Assembly (NCBI GenBank): GCA_034401135.1
Contig: JAWZSP010000006.1
Span: 1 to 64,000 of the forward strand
DNA from: Volutella citrinella
Lineage: Eukaryota; Ascomycota; Sordariomycetes; Hypocreales; Nectriaceae
Direction of reading: 5' to 3'
Length of the DNA: 64,000 bases
The position numbers were made by a program, and so were the translations under genes. The first letter of the stretch is position 1; each line of letters opens with the position of its first letter. This document shows, one piece after another, positions 57,098 to 64,000 of the stretch. The notes under the pieces were generated by a model, which was not told the origin of the DNA, made no database searches, and saw nothing but the letters and a program-made list of their open reading frames with translations.

Positions 57098-57505
57098 GGC
57101 CACTCGTAGGCCTGTAAATGTCGCACAAGGATATCGGCTTGGCACAACTCAAAGCCCTTGGGAGTGCTAATACATCATCTCTGGATCCGGATCGCTGGAA
57201 TGGCCCAGCACCCGCGCTTATATTTATCGTTTTGGAAATCACGATGAATCTGCATGCGGGTAGTATACTGCGTCGGGACTTGGGATGGGTGATGCACCGA
57301 AATCCCTGCTCTGCCGTTTCATCCCTTCCTTCGGAGCCGATCGCTGCACTGAGTGGCACCCAGCGGCCGACTTGGGACGGAAATAGCACGCCAGATGCTC
57401 CCTGCGTGCTATCCGAGCCAATCCCATGCATGCGCGCGCCTCCAAACTGGTCTGCTTGGTACGGCTAGCGCCGCTCCAGCGGACCCATCACTCAATGTAT
57501 GACAC

Positions 57506-57511
57506 CACGTG
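57506..57511. promoter_or_regulatory. CACGTG box 1 in divergent promoter
   Basis: A perfect CACGTG palindrome (context ACCACGTGGG) in the 797-bp gap between two divergent secreted-protein genes, a typical bHLH site. Confidence 0.4.
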
Positions 57512-57570
57512 GGGGAATCAAATTGGATTTCTGCCCCAGTAGCAGCGCTCGATTCAGCATCTTTTCGACC

Positions 57571-57576
57571 CACGTG
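57571..57576. promoter_or_regulatory. CACGTG box 2 in divergent promoter
   Basis: Second CACGTG (context CCCACGTGGT), 65 bp from the first, in the same divergent promoter. The paired spacing makes chance occurrence less likely. Confidence 0.4.
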
Positions 57577-57894
57577 GTGCAGAGCCTCAACTCCAGCGGG
57601 TAAATCCGCGCAGGCATGCTTAGCTATCTATAGCTCAGTGTCAGCCCTGCTGCTAATTAAAGCAATATCATAAGGGTTACTAAACGAGCAATGCTTGTTT
57701 CCAGCCAGGAGACCGGCATTTCAATCCTACTTGAAATTCAGCGCTGAGTATGGGCCGGATACATTTAGAGACTAATCTCAAAGTCGGCCGCTGAAGGCTG
57801 TGTTTTTCTATAGATATGTCATGTTCTCCTCATCTTGCTTTTGTCACTGCAGCACGCCACCAGAACTACACTCTCATTTATACAATCCCACGTC

Positions 57895-59351
57895 ATGGCG
57901 TTTTTCAGCCTCCTTGGGCCAAAGCAAGTAATTTTACTGTTTGCTTCAATGATTCTTTTTATCCACACTTGCGAGGCTGGGTATCTTTTTCACGAAGGAT
58001 GGTAAGCAAATAATCTCGAGTCCACGATGCGATAACAACTCGGGCGCATCTTCTAACAGGAAGATAGTAAGCTTCTTAAAACGGCTCTATCCTCAACATG
58101 CCTAGATACTTATATTCCTAGGCAATGCCCTTCAACGCGAGTTTATCACAGAAGGGCTCAAAGGTGCTTATGAGCTCGCATCTATAGCCGAAAAAGAGAC
58201 CAGGTTGAGAACTAGTGGCGAGTGGACCAAGGTGGTCCAGTGGTTATATGGTGACACTTCTCCGGAAACGATGTCGCGTATAAGAGGTATGTTTTTACTC
58301 TGCGACACTTGGCTTGACTTCCTCTTTCTAGCCTTGTATTAATCGCTGTGGCTTGGGTAGCGACTTTGAAAGGCATTATGGAGAATGCACAACCTATTGC
58401 CCCAAGAGCAAACCCATTTAATGGAGACCGTGATGTTGTAAGTTTCTAGTCCTACCTCCTCTCTAGTGTGCAGGTCATCCCTACTTGCCATGGTGCTAAC
58501 AATTCGCTTCAGAAGATCTCTTGCAACCTTGACCACGTCAAATGGAGCCGTATGCGAGCTGATGGCACGCAGAGAGCATTCAGCACAAGTACGTATTTGA
58601 GAAAGCTCAATTCTTTAGAAAGACGAAAGAAATCTTTAAAATAATTATTACTAATAAAACACACTGATGGCAGTAACTAAGACATTCATCAAGGACAAGC
58701 TGATGTGCGCTACTGGCACTTCAGCTTTCGTGGTAAACACATACGAAGATTTCGATGATGATACTCTTCAGCTCTGTCCTTGGTTCCTCGACTATTCCAT
58801 GAAGTCACATTACGCATTTGCAAACCGGTTTAAGGCTGGCAAACTAATTTCTGTAATTCGGGCTTTGAAGATAGATCGACTCATCGGCTGGCAAAAGTAC
58901 ACTTTCGTTGACGTATTCAGAACTTTTGAAGCGACGTTAATTCATGAGGTAAAATCGTGTCCTGGTAATTCCTTTGCAATAAGTCGCAAACAACTGACAC
59001 AAGATCAAAGCTATCACATACACGACGAGGCGGCGAGACAGACGATGTCGACGGTAAAAATAGCTATGGTCTGTAATCCATCTTCCTTTATGACATGACA
59101 TAGACTGACGGAACCAGGCTGGGATAATTGCCGTAGGATATCTACATATCGTGGAGAGAAAAACAGACCAGATAACAACGCCGGTGAGTTTTTAACCTGT
59201 ATTCCACTTTCTGTCATTCAGCTCTAAAAACGCTCTCTCAGATACCATAGCTCTTCTGTGCGTGGCTAGTTTGGTAGTAGTGTCTGGTGGTGCTGCGATC
59301 AATGAGAATGGCGAATTTTCATACCCAACAGACATGGGGGGTGGTACGTAA
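57895..59351 (+). CDS. Secreted zinc metallopeptidase, HExxH type (M35-like)
   Basis: Proposed exons: 57895-58001, 58060-58066, 58106-58286, 58361-58437, 58513-58588, 58674-58948, 59011-59068, 59118-59183 and 59242-59351, giving 318 residues. The N-terminus is a signal peptide (VILLFASMILFIHTCEA). The zinc motif HELSH (240-244) is created by splicing: LIHE ends one exon and LSH begins the next. A DDVDG segment, SYGWDNC and NNADTIAL follow, as in fungal lysine-specific/deuterolysin-like endopeptidases. Upstream blocks CATGTSAFVVNT and LCPWFLDYSM fit this group. The 7-nt second exon is doubtful, and a GTACGTAAG donor at the stop leaves the 3' end uncertain. It is probably an extracellular protease. 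Confidence 0.7.
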
Positions 59352-59594
59352 GGCAATCAAGTGTGCTCGCGTTCGGGCTCGTCTAGGCAGGCTTGGTTGG
59401 GTTGTTGTGGCCAAGGAAGTTGGATGAAGGCCGCGTTTGTATGCTTACTAGTCCAAGCAGGGTTTCCTATCAAGCCCGGCAAGGCCATCTTTGCGTGTGT
59501 GCATGTGTCCAAGACCAGTGGCTTAACATGATTAAGCTGTATCTGCCTAGCTGCGTGACCTAACTGCACGCACAACGACGGGTTAAATACCCAG

Positions 59595-60146
59595 TCACGT
59601 TTCAAGTAAACGTTTGAGGTCCTCCCGTCCATTCAGCTCCTCCAGCAAATCCGCAAAGTCATCAATGCCTCGCTCCTCGGCCATTTGCTTAATGTAGGGC
59701 AGCTGGGCCTTGAGCCACCAACCCTCTTGACCAGCCTCGGGAATCTGCATTCCGCCCTCTCTAATTGTCACCATGGGCACAAATGTGACCATCAACAGCC
59801 TCTTCCAATCAGCTTCGAGAGACAAGGTGCCATCCTCATCGGGCTGGGCCTGTCCGACTGCTTCATCCCATGCAGCCTCGATCCCAGCAGCGAGGGTGTC
59901 AAAGTCGGATTTGGTGCGGGCAGGAGATGTACGCACCACGCCTATGATTCGGTTGCAGTTGGCGCGGCGAGGTTTCCCGGCCATAAAATAGGCGCCATCA
60001 CTTGCGTCCTGCACGCTGAATCGTACATGCACAAAGAAGCGAGGCGTAGTGAAGGCGTTGCAGTGTAAATCCGTGATTGCCGAGGCGAGGGATTGACGTT
60101 GCTCAGAGTCCAAGGGGCACGAGTGAAAAACTTCGTAGAACGGCAT
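59595..60146 (-). CDS. Tautomerase-superfamily protein (cis-CaaD-like)
   Basis: A 183-residue single-exon protein starting MPFYEVFHSCPLD. The start at 60146 is chosen because it puts Pro at position 2, the catalytic N-terminal proline of the tautomerase superfamily once Met is removed. An upstream in-frame extension to 60347 looks unconserved. Other family features are FVHVRF-VQD, the NRIIGVVRTSPART region and a long C-terminal extension (KQMAEERGIDDFADLLEEL) seen in fungal Tautomerase_3 proteins. Relatives include cis-3-chloroacrylic acid dehalogenase; the natural substrate of fungal members is mostly unknown. Cytosolic. Confidence 0.8.
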   Translation of the reverse strand: MPFYEVFHSCPLDSEQRQSLASAITDLHCNAFTTPRFFVHVRFSVQDASDGAYFMAGKPRRANCNRIIGVVRTSPARTKSDFDTLAAGIEAAWDEAVGQAQPDEDGTLSLEADWKRLLMVTFVPMVTIREGGMQIPEAGQEGWWLKAQLPYIKQMAEERGIDDFADLLEELNGREDLKRLLET

Positions 60147-60399
60147 CGTGACGGAATGACAGTGTCGTTGCAACGGCCATGGAGTTTGGGTATGCCGGTA
60201 CGTGGACAGGGTATAAGTAGCTGACCAACGCAAACCAAGGGAAAGGTGTTCATCGGATGCAACCCTTCGGCTCAAAGGCTCAACGTGGCGTTTGCCGAGG
60301 TGAAGGGGGGGATCGCTCGGAGTACTCCGAAAATGGTCGTCTGACAATCCCTAGCGGAGGTCCATGGGCCGAGTGGCGGCCAGCGCAGAGATTGTTGAT

Positions 60400-61639
60400 T
60401 ACCAATTTCCCAATTTGGTTGGGGTCGAGGTCATCCACCCTAGAGTGCTCCGAGCATCGGATGGGAAGCCATGGGGGTCAATTGGTGGACCGCCCGAGAC
60501 ATTTCTCAAGCCTTTTTGAAAATGAACATGCCCATCGTTCAATCCTTGCCACATCTATTCGAAGCCGACCGCACGCATAATATCCCCTTCAACTTCGTCA
60601 TTCCTGAGCACCTTACCCTGAGCGCATGCCGCCACATAAGTCAATCCGTCGCTGTCTCCGATCAGCACATGAGCCTACCTCATCTATGGGTTCTTGGAGT
60701 GAGGATGACCTCTCCCCGGAAATGGGCCGCATTGAATACGTCATAGAGGCCTACGCTACGCGGCGGAAACCTGGGCCTGGTGGTTGTCTAGAGAAGATTA
60801 GGAAGCCAGCCGCCTTATTAATGTCCTTCCGGCTTCCGTCGAAGACCCTCCTCTTCATATCACAGCTCAAGACGAGAGGTATACCCTAAGCAAGTCTAAC
60901 ACGGTTCGCAAAACCATTTTCTCTGCCAGACAGGGCGTGATCACGGTCGTTGCTGCCCAAGCCGATGCAATCCGCCTTGGCCCGGATAAAAGACTGTCTC
61001 AAAGAGTGTTGTCCTCATCAGCCTTTCGTTCGATCCTACCTCGTCCTCGATCCCCCCACCAAACGTGAGCCATGTTGCTGGGAGCCTTCTGGCTAAGACC
61101 TGGCTCAGTGCCGCTGCTATAGGCACCCTCCCCTATCTAAGCGACAACCAACCATCTTCCATGTGCGTCACCAGGCAACGCTATTCAATTCCTCTTCCCC
61201 TTGTCTTCTCCGACATTGAAGATGGTGCCAGCTGAATAATGCAACAGGTATAGTCTATCCTTGTTCGACTAAGTTGAGCGAGTACTCACACGCAACAAAG
61301 ACAGTCTCGGAACATATATCAACGAAAAACTCGGCCCTTCACTACCATGCAACCTCCAGAGTTCCCTTCACGATTTCTGTCGAAGACAACATGCTTCTCC
61401 CTACCTTTCATACCTGCCTCGTCTCCAGAACTTATACTCTTGAGCTGACTGTTAACCTTGCGGATAATCAACTATCCCTTGACGTCCCGGTGCAAATAAT
61501 AGTCGATTCAGAGAACCAAACGTTGCGAGATGCCGGGTTGCCCTTTTACGATGCTGTCATCCCGCAGCAGGAAGAGCACGACTCTGAAAATTCACTGCGG
61601 CCGAGAGTCATGCGGCCGCCGGCTTATGCGTTTCAGTGA
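60400..61639 (+). pseudogene. Arrestin-like gene, decayed
   Basis: Pieces of a fungal arrestin-domain protein appear in order on the + strand but in different frames: LKMNMPIVQSLPHLFEADRT and IPFNFVIPEHLTLSACRH (60530-60660); SMGSWSEDDLSPEMGRIEYVI (60680-60750); INVLPASVEDPPLHITAQDE (60815-60880); then SRVPFTISVEDNMLLPTFHT and LDVPVQIIVDSE to the stop at 61639. The family is an adaptor for ubiquitin-dependent endocytosis; PPAYA near the end matches a PPxY-like motif bound by WW-domain ligases. At least two frameshifts, near 60680 and 60815, and no usable introns argue for a pseudogene, though sequence errors cannot be excluded. Confidence 0.65.
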
Positions 61640-61852
61640 AATAACGATTTGCCCAGATATGCTGACTTTCAAGACGTAGGGTAAGCTCTCGCCATGCTTC
61701 TACTCGGCATGTCCACACATGGAAGCGCTCTTGGCACACATCTCAATTCATTCATACAGGAGTTCCTAATCGTCCTCTTAGACATATTTACACAATGGCC
61801 CAGGGCCCAGCTCCAAAATTTATCGTTGTGATTACCATAAAACCTGTTAGTT

Positions 61853-62881
61853 TTAATCCATATTAACAAGGCTTGATAGGTTGCGTTTCCATTCCTGTAA
61901 TGTCGTCTTCATTTTCTCCAGCTCTGCCTTTGTACTTTGTAGCTCACCTTCCACCTCCTGTTTCTCGCGTTTCAGAGTCGCAACCTCCTCAGTGGCAGTA
62001 TGGTGCTGCGCAGCCTCCAGTCGTAGACGTGACACCTCTTGCTGCAAGGTACGAGATGATTGAGATATCTTTCGTTCGAGATCAAGCTGTTTCTGCCCAA
62101 GGTCCAACTGCTGTTTGAGCTGAGCCACATCTGCAGTCAGACGAGAGACTTGCTGCCGGTATTCAGCAGCCGACTCCAGCTCCGTGTACAGAATTCGAAG
62201 AGCGCCGTCAACGTCCTTGGGCAACGTCGTGTATCGAGACTTGCGAACGCGCGCTGGGCGTTCTGGCTCGAGCGAGGCCTCTGGAGCACTTGTGCTTGCC
62301 ACCGTCGTGTGCTCGGGAGACGTTGAGCGACGTCTTTTTGAAGAGGGCAAGGCTGTCCGGCGTTCTGTCATGGAGACTTGTGCCGTAGACTGAATAGGCG
62401 ACGCGGGAGGCGTTAGGGCCGGCGGATTGGCATGCCAACCCCTGCCGACACAGATGTGGCAGAACCAACCATCCGCATTTAACGAGCTCTGCATCGCGCT
62501 TGGTCTGCAGTAGTCGTGGTATGACCGCCGACAAGTGGCACAGTCAACGCCGCCCGGTTCATGACAGGCGAAGCAATTGTCATGCGGCGCTCCTGCTCCT
62601 AGGGTGCACGCGTGTTATTGACGAGGACGACGACAAATGGGCGGGGCTTACTCACTCATCCATGCTCTAAACCTCGCGAGCGCCGTCTCCATTGTCTCTG
62701 TAGGGTCGTACGGGGGGTGTGCTGACAAGGGCAGCGCCGACAGGTCCGAGGCTGGTGGAGCGAATGCTGGTGCTGGTGCTGGTGATGCAGAACGGCTGTT
62801 GACGGGGCTTCTCAGCCGATGGCGTTTTGATCTTGGCCCTCTTCCAGGATCTACCACGATGCTGTCTTTGGCGTGTTCCAT
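61853..62881 (-). CDS. PHD-finger and coiled-coil protein
   Basis: Two exons (62656-62881 and 61853-62598; intron 57 nt) join in phase to give 323 residues. The PHD-type zinc finger begins just after the junction: C-x2-C (CFAC), C-x2-C (CATC), H-x2-C (YHDYC) and a final C-x2-C (WFCHIC), a Cys4-His-Cys3 pattern. PHD fingers typically read histone tails. A basic KRRRS segment follows, then a ~110-residue coiled coil to the end (EYRQQVSRL ... EKMKTTLQEW). It lies 141 bp from the next gene on the same strand. From memory, such PHD/coiled-coil genes and the neighbour's type co-occur as multicopy accessory pairs in Hypocreales, which suggests a shared mobile origin. Confidence 0.75.
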
Positions 62882-63022
62882 TTTTGATTTGGTGGTTGAT
62901 GGGGGGAGAATCACCAACCAAACTAAGCAGTGACTGGATTTGTAATTTAACGGCTTGGCGGGAAAGGGATTGGCCGATAGAAGGAGCACTTGCATCAGGA
63001 CCCACTTGGGTTTCTGGTGTAG

Positions 63023-64000
63023 TCACGTGACACGGCTCACCGGCAGCCCAACTGATTGCTTAAAGTCCTTTAGCCACTCTTGGTTGTCTGCTGGGGTCTG
63101 GTTCCACGGGTCATCCCTGAATTAGGCGGCGTCAGTATGTAAATTGGCCACCGTAGGGGCGGGCAGTCTCCCTGAAACTCACTCGTCGTACATGATCCAC
63201 CTTGCCTGATACTGCAATTCTTCGTCCGTTGGCACATGAGTGTTCGGATTCAGTGGAGATATGGTGGTGGCAACGTAGCGAGACAGGCCCCGGATAAGCC
63301 GTCTGTAGTAGTTGCTGTCGTCCAAAAAGGCCAAAGAGCCTCCTATAACATCGTTTGGGGAGGGGGCCCTCGTCTGGAGATTCTCACATGCGGGAGAGTC
63401 GACATTATCGGCCCTGTCGTCCTCTGCCTGCCCTGCATCTGCCGTGGCGGGCATCAACGCCGTCTCAACTGTTGGCTGAGTTGTCCTCAATCCCAAGATT
63501 ATCGGCTGTGTAATGTCGGCGCGTTGGCGGAAGGGTGTAAGCCAGCCGGTAGACTGCTCAGCCAGGTTAACAAGAAAGCGGGAAAACACTTGGTTGCCAT
63601 ACGAGGACACATCGTCCATGGACTGAATAATATCAACAGCCTCGCGTTGCAGCCATGCATCCGCTATCGGCAGGCCAAGGAGTGCCATGATTTCCACCCG
63701 ATGTCTCAAGGTGGCTTCCAGCTTGCAATCTTCAAAGATGTTCGACTTTCCATGGATTCTGAGTTCTGTGCACCGGTTTTTGGCGGCGCTTTTCAACGGA
63801 CGGTTGTAGGCCTTGTCCGTGATGCTTTCAGATGCCATGAGGAGATCATAAAGCCAAGACGACGGCGGTTCCGAGTCGCCAGGCCATAGGAGATCTGCTG
63901 CAATAATAATGCTACAAGCCTCATACTGGAGCATATCCGAAGAGGGAAGGGATTGCTGCGTATCGGTATTGTTCGAATAAAGGTATTCCAACTCTATCTG
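63023..64000 (-). CDS. Hypothetical accessory protein, 5' end outside window
   Basis: The visible part has exon 63183-64000 (open to the window edge) and exon 63023-63116, joined by a 66-nt intron (GTGAGTT ... AATTCAG). The sequence is mostly helical, with a poorly conserved acidic linker (QAEDDRADNVDS). It ends with QARWIMYDEDDPWNQT and ADNQEWLKDFK. The last block is a hallmark I recall from an uncharacterised multicopy fungal family that sits beside PHD-finger genes, as here. No catalytic motif was recognised. The N-terminus is missing. Confidence 0.65.

Noticed and set aside
57670..57745. Possible tRNA-like stretch with a TTTCAATCC segment
   Set aside because: No acceptable acceptor stem or anticodon arm could be paired by eye.

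Overview
The window is one chromosome end of a filamentous ascomycete (Pezizomycotina; a Sordariomycete, probably Hypocreales, is my best guess). The reasons are the CCCTAA telomere array at base 1, many 44-90 nt GT-AG introns with CTRAY-type branch sites, a fungal SLN1-type hybrid histidine kinase, Zn2Cys6 regulators, CYP52-like and OrdA-like P450s, an MpaB-like oxygenase, and a TA-rich block that looks RIP-mutated.

Layout. Bases 1-110 are terminal telomere repeat. Bases 111-10476 (copy A) and 10599-20957 (copy B) are two head-to-tail copies of one ~10.36 kb subtelomeric unit. A 122-bp interstitial telomere tract (10477-10598) separates them. Each unit carries, from the telomere inward: pyrimidine-rich non-coding DNA, a hexanucleotide minisatellite, a telomere-motif inverted repeat, a broken BTB gene overlapping a broken RNase H tail, an intact RNase H gene, a zinc-motif/coiled-coil gene, a 54-codon ORF, a ~1358-codon ORF of an uncharacterised fungal family, an AT-hook-like ORF, and a hairpin-forming 43-44 bp tandem repeat. 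The large ORF is open in copy B but cut by several 1-base homopolymer indels in copy A, which may be consensus errors.

Bases 20958-24060 are gene-free, with an extremely AT-rich core (about 22480-23720). Unique sequence follows: SLN1 kinase (24061-27498), a Zn2Cys6 regulator (28794-29944), a possible regulator fragment (31133-31854), then a P450 / Zn2Cys6 / NTF2-like group (34365-38746). A 1280-aa secreted Ser/Thr-rich protein (41535-45434) comes next. After it is a run of metabolic genes: sugar transporter, P450, MpaB-like oxygenase and monocarboxylate-type transporter (45694-54344).

The right end holds a Cys-rich secreted protein and a zinc metallopeptidase sharing a divergent promoter with two CACGTG boxes, a tautomerase, a decayed arrestin-like gene, and a PHD-finger gene next to a gene that runs off the window.

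How genes may work together. The metabolic genes could be small accessory pathways, but no polyketide synthase, NRPS or terpene synthase backbone is present. The strongest candidate for something undescribed is the telomere-bounded tandem unit with its own RNase H and a giant ORF of unknown function. Exon models were built by hand from splice signals and reading-phase continuity; family names come from recognised motifs, not from searches.
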